Part shown: positions 7,694 through 16,081 of the stretch, piece by piece
How positions within the stretch are numbered: the first letter of the stretch is position 1
Layout: the number at the start of each line of letters is the position of its first letter
Assembly: GCA_041390685.1 (NCBI GenBank)
Contig: JAWKPL010000001.1
Location: 930,001-994,000 of the forward strand
Length of the DNA: 64,000 nt
Reading direction: 5' to 3'
From: JAIBBD01 sp041390685
Lineage (GTDB): Bacteria > Chloroflexota > Dehalococcoidia > UBA2979
Notes under the pieces: model-generated
What the model was told of the DNA's origin: nothing
The model's input: the letters and a program-made list of their open reading frames with translations, nothing else
Databases searched by the model: none
Position numbers and translations under genes: made by a program

Positions 7694-10600
7694 CTACGAC
7701 CTCCGGCGCCGCGACCGCGCCCGAACGGCGAGGAGCGCGAACACCAGCAACCCCACCCCCGCGGCAAGCCACGAGACCGGCAGCGTCACGTTCTCGTTGG
7801 CACGGCTCTTCAGATCTTGGTACGCGAGCTCACCGGCCCGCTGGATGAAGGCCTTCACACCGTCCGGCGTCAGCTTCCAGCCATCGTCGCCACCGCTCGG
7901 GCGCGCGGCGGCCGCGACGACCGCCGTCGGATCAACCGGGCGCACGCCCCCGGTTCCCGTCGCCGGCAGCCGCGGCGGTACGGTGGTCAGCACCGGCGCC
8001 GAGGGCGTGGCCACGGGAGGCGGTGACCCCAGCACGGTGGTGATCACGATCGGCTCGTACGTGATCGTGTGGGAGTCGTTCGCCGATGTGGTCTTCCCCG
8101 TTGGGTCGCTCACGACCGCGGTGAAGGTATTCACGTGCGTGCTCAGCGGCGTACCCGCCGGCACCGTGAACGTCGCATCGAACTGGCACGAAGCGCCAAC
8201 GCCGAGCACCGTCCCAACCCTGCAGTCGGCGTCGCCGGCGAGCGTCCCGAACCGGTTGTCGGTCAGGCTTGAGATGGTCACCGACACGGGCCCGGAGTTC
8301 GTTACCGTGAACGTGAACGTCGCCTGACCGCCGCCGGCCGGAAGCGTGGTCGTGCTCGAGGTCTTGTCGACACGCACCGAGGGCGTCGGGTCCGCCACGT
8401 ACGTGATGGTGTGCGAGTCCGAGGCGGTCGCGGTCTTCTGGTTCGGACCCGTCACCACCGCCGTGAACGTGTTCACGTGCGTCCCGAGTGCCGTGCCCGC
8501 CGGCACCGCGAACGTCGCGTTGAAGGTGCAGGACGCACCCACGGCGAGCACGATCCCGACCTTGCAGTCCGCATCGCCCGTGAGCGTCCCGAACCTGTTG
8601 TCGGTCAACGAGGTGATCGTCGCGGCAACCGGCCCGGTGTTGACCACCGTGAACGTGAACGTCACCGCGCCGCCGCTCGTCGAGAGCGTGGTGGTCGTGG
8701 AAGTCTTGTCCACCCGCACCGCCGGAGCGGGATCCGCGACGTACGTGATCGTGTGCGGGTCATCGTCCGTCGCCGTCTTCTGGTTCGGGTCGGTGACCAC
8801 TGCGGTGAACGTGTTCACGTGCGTCCCGAGTGCCGTGCCCGCCGGCACCGTGAACGTCGCGTCGAACGAGCACGACGACCCGAGGCCGAGGAGCGTGCCC
8901 ACCCGGCAGTCGGAATCGCCGGCGAGCGAGCCAAACTTGTCGTCGGTCAGAGACGTGATCGTCACGGGCAGCGGTCCGGTGTTTGTCACGGTGAAGGTGA
9001 ACGTCACCGATCCACCGCCCGTCGGCAGCGTCGTCGTCACCGAGGTCTTGTCGACCAGTACCGCCGGCGCCGGCGTCTCCACGTAGGTGATCGTGTGCGG
9101 GTCATCGTCCGTCGCCGTCTGGTCGCTCTCGTCCGTCACGACGGCCGTGAACGTGTTCGTGTGCGTCGCCTGAGCAGCGCCCGCCGGCACGTCGAAGGTC
9201 GCGTCGAAGCTGCACGAGGCACCGACGCCGAGCGGCGTGCCCACCTGGCAGTCGGAGTCGCCGGTCAGCGCCCCGAACGTGTCGTCATCCAGGGAGCTGA
9301 TCGTGACCGCAACGGGCCCCGTGTTCGTCACCGTGAAGGTGAAGGTGACGGGTCCGCCCGCCGTCGCCAGCGTCGTCGTGGAGGCAGTCTTGTCGACCAG
9401 TACCGCCGGCAGCGGGTTCGCGATGTACGTGATCGTGTGCGGGTCGTCATCCGTCGCCGTCTGATCGTTGGCGTCGGTCACAACCGCCGTGAAGGTGTTC
9501 ACGTGGTTGGCCTGTGCGGCGCCCCCCGGAACGTCGAACGTCCCGTCGAAGCTGCACGAGGCGCCAACCGCCAGCGGCGTGCCCAGCTGACAATCCGCAT
9601 CCCCGGCGAGCGTGCCGAACTTGTCGTCGTTCAGGCTCGTGATCGTGACGGGCACCGGGCCAGTGTTCGTCACCGTGAACGTGAACGTCACCTCCCCGCC
9701 GCCCGTCGAAAGCGTCGAGGTCGCGGAGGTCTTGTCAACGAGCACCGCCGGCAGGGGGTCCGCGATATACGTGATCGTGTGGGGATCGTCGTCGGTTGCG
9801 GTCTGCTGGTTGGCGTCCGTGACCACCGTCGTGAAGGTGTTTACATGGTTCGTCTGCGCTGCCCCGGCCGGCACGTCGAACGTCTCGTCGAACGAGCATG
9901 ACTGCCCGACCGCGAGCACCGTCCCGAGCTGACAGTCGGCATCCCCGGCCAGCGAGCCGAACCGGTCATCCTCGAGCGAGGTGATGGTCACGGCCACTGG
10001 CCCCGTGTTCGTCACCGTGAAGGTGAAGGTCACCGGCCCGCCGCTCGTCGCCAGCGTCGTCGTGACGGAGGTCTTGTCGACGCGCACCGCCGGCACCGGT
10101 TCGGCCAGGTAGGTGATCGTGTGCGGGTCGTCGTCCGTCGCCGTCTGCTCGTTGGCGTCGATCACGACCGCCGTGAAGGTGTTGACGTGGTTCGACTGAT
10201 CGGCTCCTGCGGGCACCTCGAACGTGGCATCGAACGAGCACGACTGCCCGACGCCGAGCGACGAGCCCACCTGGCAATCGTCGTCCCCGACGAGCGTGCC
10301 GAACTGGTCGTCCTCCAGCGAGGTGATCGTCACGGCCACCGGTCCCGTGTTCGTCACCGTGAAGGTAAAGGTCACCGGCCCGCCGGCCGTCGGCAGAGTG
10401 TTCGTCACCGATGTCTTGTCCACCACCACGGCCGGCAGCGGGGTCGCAACGTACGTGATCGTGTGCGGGTCATCGTCAGTCGCCGTCTGCTCGTTGGCGT
10501 CGGTCACGACGGCCGTGAACGTGTTGACGTGCGTCGCCTGCGCCTGTCCGGCCGGGACGTTGAACGTGGCATCGAAGCTGCACGAACCACCCACGCCGAG

Positions 10601-13600
10601 CGAGGTGCCGACCTGGCAGTCGGCATCGCCGGCCAGTGCGCCGAACTGGTCGTCGTTCAGACTCGTGATCGTGACGGCCAGCGGCCCCGTGTTCGTCACC
10701 GTGAAGGTGAAGGTCACCGGCCCGCCGGCTGTCGGGAGGGTCGTCGTCGCCGATGTCTTGTCGACGAGCACCGCCGGCAGCGGGGTCTCGATGTACGTGA
10801 TCGTGTGCGGGTCGTCATCGGTCGCCGTCTGCTCGTTGTCGTCCGTCACGACTGCGGTGAACGTGTTCACGTGGTTGGTCTGCGCCGCCCCGGGCGGCAC
10901 GTCGAAGGTCGCCTCAAAACTGCACGACGCGCCGACGCCAAGCGGTGTCCCCACCTGGCAGTCCGCGTCCCCCGTCAGCGCCCCGAACTGGTCGTCACTG
11001 AGCGAGGTGATCGTCACCGCCACCGGACCCGTGTTCGTGACGGTAAAGGTAAACGTCACCGGCCCGCCGGCCGCCGGGATCGTAGAGGTCGCCGAGGTCT
11101 TGTCGACGAGCACCGTGGGCTGCGGCGTCGCGATGTACGTGATCGTGTGCGGGTCGTCGTCGGTCGCCGTCTGATCGATGTCGTCCGTCACTACTGCCGT
11201 GAACACGTTGGTGTGCGTCGTCTGCGCCGCCCCCGCGGGCACGTTGAACGTCGCATCGAAGCTGCAGGACGCACCGACGCCGAGGGGCGTACCCACCTGG
11301 CAGTCCCCATCACCCACGAGCGCCCCGAACTGGTCGTCGTTGAGCGAGGTGATGGTCACACCCACGGGACCCGTGTTCGTCACTGTGAAGGTGAACGTCA
11401 CCGGTCCGCCCGCCGTCGGGATCGTCGAGGTTGTCGACGTCTTGTCGACAAGCACCGAGGGCTCGGGCGTCGCTACGTACGTGATCGTGTGCGGGTCGTC
11501 ATCGGTCGCCGTCTGGTCGTGGACGTCGGTGACGACCGCTGTGAACGTGTTCACGTGCGTCGTCTGCGCCACCCCCGCCGGGACATTGAAGGTCGCGTCG
11601 AAGCTGCATGACGCGCCCACACCCAGCGGCGTCCCCACCTGGCAGTCGACGTCGCCCGCCAGCGGCCCAAACTGATCGTCGTCAAGGCTCGTGATCGTCA
11701 CCGCCACCGGGCCGGTGTTCGTCACCGTGAAGGTGAACGTCACCAGCCCGCCGTTCGCCGGGAGCGTGGTCGTCGCCGAGGTCTTATCGACGAGGACCGC
11801 GGGCAGCGGGTTCGCCTCGTACGTGATCGTATGCGGGTCGTCGTCGGTCGCCGTCTGCTGGTTGCTGTCGGTGACGACCGCCGTGAACGTGTTCACGTGC
11901 GTCGTCTGAGCCGCACCCGCCGGCACGTTGAAGGTCGCGTCGAAGCTGCATGACGCGCCCACACCCAGGGGAGTGCCTACCTGGCAGTCCCCGTCGCCCG
12001 CCAGCGGGCCGAACTGGTCGTCACTGAGCGAGGTGATCGTCACCGCCACCGGACCGGTATTGGTCACCGTGAACGTGAAGGTCGCGGGACCGCCGCTCGC
12101 GGGGAGCGTCGTGGTCGTCGAGGTCTTGTCGACCGTTACGGCTGGCTTGCTGAGCGTATTGATGTACGTGCACGTGACGATGGACTCGGATTCGACCGTG
12201 ACATCGATGGTGCCCGCCGCGAGGTTTTCGTTCGCCGGGGGGCTTCCGGCGGGCGACCCGGTGCACGAGATGTCGAGCAGCGACGCCCCGCTCTGTTCCG
12301 TCTCGTTGATCGTCACGACAGCGGTGGGACCGCCGAGGATGATCTTGAAGCCCAGCAGGCCCGCCGCGTTCGTGCTGCCGGACGAAGGGTCGATGGTGCC
12401 GCCGGAGATCTGCGTCGTGAAGCCCCAGCCGACGCCGTCCGTCCGGTCGTTGGTCGTGGCCAGGCTGCCGTCGGCGTCCATCACCTTGTGAACTGTGATC
12501 GACGGGGCGCAGAGGTCGAGGAGGATCTCGGCGAGCGTCTCACCGAGGTCACCGAACCCACCCTCGTAGTAGGCGTCGTTCGGGTTGTTGCTCGAGAGCA
12601 ACTGCATGTACTCGGGAATCAGGTCGCCGCCAACGCCGAGCGAGATGATCCGCGTCCCCGCGCTCTTGGCCGCGTTCGCTGCCTCGATCGCCGGGGTGAG
12701 GTGGACGTTCGGCTGATTCGTGGTCGGAGAGTCCGCGCTGTTGTGACGCGTCGGGTTCCCGTCCGAGCTAAACAGGATCAGGTCGTCACGGCCGTCAGGC
12801 CCGCCGAACAGGCTCTGCGCCTTCGTGAGCGCATCCTGCCAGTTCGTCCAGGCAAGGTCGTTCGGTGCGTAAGTCCCGGTGATGACGTCGCCGTCCATGG
12901 CGTTGATCGCGGCCTGCGCCTGGCTCAGATCGCTGGTCAGCGTCTGCCGGATCGCCGCGTAGTTGTTGAACTCGATCACCCCGACGCGGGTCGGAGTTCC
13001 GGCGAGGGCGGTGAGCAGGCTCGTGTAGGCCGTCTTCTGCTGCTGCAGTTCCGTGTCGTTGATGCTGGCTGATGTGTCGATCACGATGACCAGGTCGAAC
13101 CCGCAGCTGTTCCCGAGCGTTGGGTTGGCGACGATCTCGGCGTACGTGATCGTGGCGGTGATGGTGCCGATGCGCACGGCGTTGTTGTTAGAGCTGTCCT
13201 TCACCACGCCGATCTCGAGGCCGGTGACCGCGGACTTGAGCGTGGGGTCGAGGACGATGTGCTGCGTCTTCGTGTTGCACCCGCCGGAGTTCCCGGTCGC
13301 GCTGAGGTCGCTGTTGCCGTCGAAGTCGGCGCCGTTGAGCCGCGCGAACGTCCGGTAGGTGCCGTCGTCATTCGTGTCGCCGCGGTCGCCGACCGTGATC
13401 GTCACGCCGGTGATGACCGCGCCAGCAGGCACCGAGGTGATCGGCAGCGTGAACGACTCGCGGTCTCCCGAGTTGCTCTCGCTGATGTAGTTGCTGTTGC
13501 TCGATCCGTTGCAGGCGGGTGCCTGGTTCACGTTGCTGAACCCGCCCGACCATGCCGTGTAGAACCCCTGGCCCGTCGGCTGGACGCTCGCGCTCTGCGC

Positions 13601-13732
13601 GGCGTCAGCGTTGCGCTCTCGGCCCCACTGCACGCCGAGGACGATCGCGAGGCCTGTTACCAGCGCCAGCGCGATCAGAATCCACTCCGGCCCGATGTCC
13701 GGGCGGACGCGTCGTACGTTGTTTCTGGACAT
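7694..13732 (-). CDS. Giant VWA surface protein with twelve beta-sandwich repeats and LPATG motif
   Basis: A 2012-residue cell-surface protein. ATG 13732 has GAGG 8 bases upstream. Order: signal anchor (about 17-35); an N-terminal beta domain with Cys pairs (45-200); a von Willebrand A domain (about 211-405) with an intact MIDAS start DTSAS at 219-223; a beta domain (405-520); then twelve tandem repeats of about 114 residues (527-1896), each beginning with a VDKT-type motif, containing TFTFTVTNTGP, one Cys in D-C-(Q/R/K), one in S-C-(S/T/Q)F, and ending DPHTITY or similar. LPATG lies at 1922-1926, followed about 60 residues later by a membrane helix and an Arg-rich tail. Probably an adhesin or matrix protein anchored by the adjacent sortase. 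Confidence 0.85.
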   Translation of the reverse strand: MSRNNVRRVRPDIGPEWILIALALVTGLAIVLGVQWGRERNADAAQSASVQPTGQGFYTAWSGGFSNVNQAPACNGSSNSNYISESNSGDRESFTLPITSVPAGAVITGVTITVGDRGDTNDDGTYRTFARLNGADFDGNSDLSATGNSGGCNTKTQHIVLDPTLKSAVTGLEIGVVKDSSNNNAVRIGTITATITYAEIVANPTLGNSCGFDLVIVIDTSASINDTELQQQKTAYTSLLTALAGTPTRVGVIEFNNYAAIRQTLTSDLSQAQAAINAMDGDVITGTYAPNDLAWTNWQDALTKAQSLFGGPDGRDDLILFSSDGNPTRHNSADSPTTNQPNVHLTPAIEAANAAKSAGTRIISLGVGGDLIPEYMQLLSSNNPNDAYYEGGFGDLGETLAEILLDLCAPSITVHKVMDADGSLATTNDRTDGVGWGFTTQISGGTIDPSSGSTNAAGLLGFKIILGGPTAVVTINETEQSGASLLDISCTGSPAGSPPANENLAAGTIDVTVESESIVTCTYINTLSKPAVTVDKTSTTTTLPASGGPATFTFTVTNTGPVAVTITSLSDDQFGPLAGDGDCQVGTPLGVGASCSFDATFNVPAGAAQTTHVNTFTAVVTDSNQQTATDDDPHTITYEANPLPAVLVDKTSATTTLPANGGLVTFTFTVTNTGPVAVTITSLDDDQFGPLAGDVDCQVGTPLGVGASCSFDATFNVPAGVAQTTHVNTFTAVVTDVHDQTATDDDPHTITYVATPEPSVLVDKTSTTSTIPTAGGPVTFTFTVTNTGPVGVTITSLNDDQFGALVGDGDCQVGTPLGVGASCSFDATFNVPAGAAQTTHTNVFTAVVTDDIDQTATDDDPHTITYIATPQPTVLVDKTSATSTIPAAGGPVTFTFTVTNTGPVAVTITSLSDDQFGALTGDADCQVGTPLGVGASCSFEATFDVPPGAAQTNHVNTFTAVVTDDNEQTATDDDPHTITYIETPLPAVLVDKTSATTTLPTAGGPVTFTFTVTNTGPLAVTITSLNDDQFGALAGDADCQVGTSLGVGGSCSFDATFNVPAGQAQATHVNTFTAVVTDANEQTATDDDPHTITYVATPLPAVVVDKTSVTNTLPTAGGPVTFTFTVTNTGPVAVTITSLEDDQFGTLVGDDDCQVGSSLGVGQSCSFDATFEVPAGADQSNHVNTFTAVVIDANEQTATDDDPHTITYLAEPVPAVRVDKTSVTTTLATSGGPVTFTFTVTNTGPVAVTITSLEDDRFGSLAGDADCQLGTVLAVGQSCSFDETFDVPAGAAQTNHVNTFTTVVTDANQQTATDDDPHTITYIADPLPAVLVDKTSATSTLSTGGGEVTFTFTVTNTGPVPVTITSLNDDKFGTLAGDADCQLGTPLAVGASCSFDGTFDVPGGAAQANHVNTFTAVVTDANDQTATDDDPHTITYIANPLPAVLVDKTASTTTLATAGGPVTFTFTVTNTGPVAVTISSLDDDTFGALTGDSDCQVGTPLGVGASCSFDATFDVPAGAAQATHTNTFTAVVTDESDQTATDDDPHTITYVETPAPAVLVDKTSVTTTLPTGGGSVTFTFTVTNTGPLPVTITSLTDDKFGSLAGDSDCRVGTLLGLGSSCSFDATFTVPAGTALGTHVNTFTAVVTDPNQKTATDDDPHTITYVADPAPAVRVDKTSTTTTLSTSGGAVTFTFTVVNTGPVAATITSLTDNRFGTLTGDADCKVGIVLAVGASCTFNATFAVPAGTALGTHVNTFTAVVTGPNQKTATASDSHTITYVADPTPSVRVDKTSSTTTLPAGGGQATFTFTVTNSGPVSVTISSLTDNRFGTLAGDADCRVGTVLGVGASCQFDATFTVPAGTPLSTHVNTFTAVVSDPTGKTTSANDSHTITYEPIVITTVLGSPPPVATPSAPVLTTVPPRLPATGTGGVRPVDPTAVVAAAARPSGGDDGWKLTPDGVKAFIQRAGELAYQDLKSRANENVTLPVSWLAAGVGLLVFALLAVRARSRRRRS
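8046..12150 (-). repeat. Twelve tandem 342-bp coding repeats
   Basis: The repeat unit is about 342 bp, in frame, inside the giant surface-protein gene. The sequence that encodes the VDKT motif recurs at about 8362, 8706, 9050, 9389, 9729, 10071, 10413, 10758, 11097, 11440, 11782 and 12124. The units are similar but not identical, so copy number may change by recombination and short-read assemblies may collapse here. Confidence 0.9.
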
Positions 13733-14002
13733 TCCGCTTCCTCACGCACACGCACGCGCAGCGGCAATCGCCGCAGGCGGGGATCGAGGCGCTACGGATC
13801 GAAGGCGCTATCGACGCAGAGGCATGGTCGACGTACAAGGCGCTGGCAGTGAGGCACGGTAGCCCGATGACAGGGCCACCCGGAAGGCGCTGCTTGACCA
13901 GAGGCGCGGTAACGAAGGCGCTGCTCCACGGCCGAATTGGGGCGCGGCCGCGGATGAAGCACTGCGAGCAAGGAGGCATCCGCGCAGTGCGAGGCAGTGA
14001 TC
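13733..14002 (-). other. Long 5' leader of the giant surface-protein gene
   Basis: If the promoter at 14003-14031 is real, the transcript has a leader of about 260 bases. It has a hairpin whose arms on the plus strand are GCACTGCG (13959-13966) and CGCAGTGC (13983-13990), and five copies of AGCGCCT(T)(C/G) (minus strand) at about 13786, 13801, 13835, 13882 and 13914. The two copies at 13786 and 13801 form an imperfect tandem repeat of about 16 bases. No known riboswitch was recognised. Confidence 0.35.
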
Positions 14003-14031
14003 ACTATGCCAGTGCCGTGATGATAAGACAA
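14003..14031 (-). promoter_or_regulatory. Putative sigma70-type promoter for the giant surface-protein gene
   Basis: On the minus strand, TTGTCT (14031-14026) is separated by 17 bases from CATAGT (14008-14003). Spacing is ideal, and the -10 matches the consensus at four of six positions. Confidence 0.4.
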
Positions 14032-14181
14032 TAGCGTGAACGCCGCGAACGTTCGGTTAGCACACTACTTGTCAACAGTGGCCTGACGGATCCCCTTCGG
14101 GCGGAGTGCCGTAGGCGTCTGCCGGACCAGAAACCGAGGACCAACAGTCGCGCTACGGCATCGCGCCGCCCTCATCACGAC

Positions 14182-14212
14182 TTGACATGCGTCGCGAAGC
14201 GGCTGGTACGCT
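14182..14212 (+). promoter_or_regulatory. Promoter in front of the c-di-AMP riboswitch
   Basis: A perfect -35 TTGACA (14182-14187) is followed by GGTACG at 17 bases or TACGCT at 19 bases (14207-14212). Transcription would start just at the first riboswitch helix, which begins near 14220. Confidence 0.6.
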
Positions 14213-14215
14213 GCG

Positions 14216-14333
14216 CGCGCCGAATCTCGACCACGTCGAGAACGGGGGAACCCTCCGCAGTGGGGTGAAGGGCCAACGTGCCCCGGTGACTTCCGACACC
14301 GAACCCGTCAGCTAACCCCGCAGGCATTCGGAA
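14216..14333 (+). ncRNA. ydaO/yuaA-type cyclic di-AMP riboswitch
   Basis: The conserved blocks of the ydaO class appear in order: helix P1 made by CCGAAT (14220-14225) and ATTCGG (14326-14331), the CGGGGGAACC block (14243-14252), GGGGTGAAG (14262-14270), and the hallmark CCGAACCCGTCAGCTAACC (14299-14317) followed by a GCAGGCATTCG end. This class binds c-di-AMP, usually shutting genes off, and often controls osmolyte, potassium and cell-wall genes. A hairpin GGAAG...CTTCC (14330-14351) shares bases with P1 and could be the expression switch. It precedes osmolyte-type genes. Confidence 0.9.
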
Positions 14334-14351
14334 GTGGGTGCGCCCGCTTCC
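14330..14351 (+). terminator. Candidate riboswitch expression-platform hairpin
   Basis: GGAAG (14330-14334) pairs with CTTCC (14347-14351), extended inside by GGG/CCC. It overlaps the 3' strand of riboswitch helix P1 by two bases, so the two structures can compete. There is no T-tract, so control could act by another route. Confidence 0.4.
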
Positions 14352-14420
14352 CCTGCTCGTACCGCGACCGACGCACGTTTCCCACGTGCGAGCCGCCGCA
14401 TTGACGAATGGAAGCGCCCC

Positions 14421-15302
14421 GTGTCCAACCGACCTGCATCTCAATACCGATCCTGGAGCGCCGTCCCGAGGCGGCGCCGCTCGCCAGTCGCCGATGGATC
14501 CGTCCGGCAGGCGGTGATCCTCGCGGCGGGACGCGGAAGTCGCCTGCGCGCGACGGCGACGGACGACCCGAAGCCGCTCATGCCGCTGCTGGGCTCGCCG
14601 CTGATCGAGCATGCCATCGCCCGTTTTCGGGGCGCCGGTGTCTCGGAGATCATCGTGGTCGTCGGATATGGACGCGAGAAGATGCTGCCAAAGCTCGCTG
14701 AGATCCGCCAGCGAGAGCATGTCTCGATCACACCCGCGGTATGCCGCGACTGGCGGCTCGGCAACGGCTCTTCCGCCCTCGCCGCAGCCCCACACGTCGA
14801 GGAGCCATTCTTCCTCGCGATGGCGGACCACCTCTTTGACCCGGAGGCGCTCACGCGTCTGGTCGCGGAGGACGACGGCCAGCGTGCCTGCGCCGTCGTC
14901 ATCGACCGCGCCCCTGACCCCTCGATCGATGTCGAGGAGGCGACCAAGGTCCAGCTCGCAGGTGACCTCGTCCAAAGGATCGGCAAAGAACTTCCGCGCT
15001 ACCACGCGATCGACACCGGCCTCTTCCTCTGCCGGGACGGTTTGTTCGACGCCCTTCGTGACGCCGCCGCCGACGGCCAGCATGGACTGAGTGATGCGGT
15101 AGGACGGCTCGCGCTGGCAGGCGAAGCCGCCGCCGTCGATGGGACGGGCCTCGGATGGATGGACATCGACACGCCCGCCGAACTCGCCGCCGCCGAGGAA
15201 CTGCTGCTCACCTGGCCGGGCTCCTCGAGCGACGGCGAGCCGAGTCACCCTGACGGGCCCAACGACGCGCCGCTCTCCCCCGCCGGAGCCGAAGCGCCGT
15301 GA
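14421..15302 (+). CDS. Inositol-1-phosphate cytidylyltransferase-like nucleotidyltransferase (DIP pathway)
   Basis: About 293 residues from GTG 14421, which has a GGAAG site 6 bases upstream; longer readings would run into the riboswitch. The nucleotidyltransferase core starts with VILAAGRGSRL and has KPLMPLLGSPLIEH. The middle matches archaeal IPCT proteins closely as I recall them: LGNGSSALAAAPHVEEPF, an MADH metal motif, a VEEATKVQL-type strand, then IGKELPRYHAIDTGLF and MDIDTPAEL. Expected reaction: CTP plus inositol-1-phosphate to CDP-inositol. The next gene overlaps by 4 bases and encodes the synthase half, fused to it in some archaea. Other sugar-phosphate substrates cannot be excluded. 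Confidence 0.75.
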   Translation: MSNRPASQYRSWSAVPRRRRSPVADGSVRQAVILAAGRGSRLRATATDDPKPLMPLLGSPLIEHAIARFRGAGVSEIIVVVGYGREKMLPKLAEIRQREHVSITPAVCRDWRLGNGSSALAAAPHVEEPFFLAMADHLFDPEALTRLVAEDDGQRACAVVIDRAPDPSIDVEEATKVQLAGDLVQRIGKELPRYHAIDTGLFLCRDGLFDALRDAAADGQHGLSDAVGRLALAGEAAAVDGTGLGWMDIDTPAELAAAEELLLTWPGSSSDGEPSHPDGPNDAPLSPAGAEAP

Positions 15303-16003
15303 CCCACACCTCCACTGAAGACGGCGCCGACAAGGGGGTCTCGGGCATCGACGGGCCGGTTTCGAGGTGGCTGAACCGGCCGCTCTCCCGGCGCATCTCA
15401 GGCCTGCGTCTGTCGCAGCAGCTCACGCCCGACCAGTGGTCGTGGATTGCCTTCGTTGCCGTCTGCGCGGGGGCAGGCGCCTTCAGCGCCGGACGGCCGC
15501 GTCTCGGGGCAACCCTCTGCCATGCCGGCTCGGTCATCGATGGCGTCGATGGCGAAGTGGCGCGGAATCAGGGCACCGCCAACCCCGCGGGCGCCCTGCT
15601 CGATCTTGTCCTCGACCGCGTTGGCGATGTAGCCGTACTGGCGGGACTGGCCCAGGGAAGCGGCGGCACCCGAGGCGACTGGCTCATGGCTCTCGCGGCG
15701 GCAAACGGCATTCTGGTCTCCGGACTGACGAAGGAACGGCTGGGCGCCGAGCAGCAGTCCGTCCGTCTGTTGCAGGAGGAGGAGGGCCAGCGCCATCCGA
15801 TTGACCGCCTGGTCCCATGGACCGGGCGCGATGGACGGCTCCTGGCCGTGACGGCAGCGGGGCTCGCGCGCAAGCCGCGGGTAGCGCTCGGGGTCCTCGC
15901 CGTTCTCGCGAACGTCCGCCTCGTGCGCCGGTTCGCCGCCGCGCGCTCGATGCTCAGGGCGGCGGCCGGACCGGAGAAGCCGCACCACATCGTCGCACCG
16001 TGA
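15299..16003 (+). CDS. CDP-alcohol phosphatidyltransferase-type DIPP synthase
   Basis: A 234-residue membrane protein. The CDP-alcohol phosphotransferase signature DG-x2-AR-x8-G-x3-D-x3-D is intact near residues 80-105, starting DGEVARNQG. The N-terminal VSRWLNRPLSRRISGL and the following LTPDQWSWIAF parallel the synthase half of archaeal IPCT-DIPPS fusions. Expected reaction: CDP-inositol plus inositol-1-phosphate to di-myo-inositol-phosphate phosphate, precursor of the thermophile osmolyte DIP. GTG start overlaps the upstream stop (GTGA). No inositol-phosphate synthase or final phosphatase gene is next to it. A lipid-head-group role is the main alternative. Confidence 0.75.
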   Translation: MTHTSTEDGADKGVSGIDGPVSRWLNRPLSRRISGLRLSQQLTPDQWSWIAFVAVCAGAGAFSAGRPRLGATLCHAGSVIDGVDGEVARNQGTANPAGALLDLVLDRVGDVAVLAGLAQGSGGTRGDWLMALAAANGILVSGLTKERLGAEQQSVRLLQEEEGQRHPIDRLVPWTGRDGRLLAVTAAGLARKPRVALGVLAVLANVRLVRRFAAARSMLRAAAGPEKPHHIVAP

Positions 16004-16005
16004 CG

Positions 16006-16035
16006 GGGAGCGAGGCGTGAACGCGCCTCGCTCCC
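16006..16035. terminator. Bidirectional terminator hairpin
   Basis: A 12-bp perfect stem (GGGAGCGAGGCG, 16006-16017, against 16024-16035) with a 6-base loop lies between the convergent synthase gene and the LysM gene. No T-tract. Confidence 0.7.
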
Positions 16036-16081
16036 GCCTCGGCCCCATCGCGGTCGCGACCGCGTCGAACCGCTCACTCGG

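Noticed and set aside
7154..11909. Long plus-strand open frames opposite the giant surface protein (for example 8411-9901 and 10121-11611)
   Set aside because: They arise because the tandem repeats and high G+C keep the opposite frames open; they lack ribosome sites and have Arg/His-rich shadow composition.
8046..12150. Regular repeats considered as a possible CRISPR array
   Set aside because: The unit is about 342 bp, diverged, in frame and codes for a beta-sandwich domain; no short identical repeats or spacers.
13552..14034. Plus-strand open frame of 160 residues between the giant gene and the riboswitch
   Set aside because: It overlaps the start of the giant gene and its promoter, has no ribosome site and low-complexity Arg/Pro content. 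A leader with repeats is a better description.
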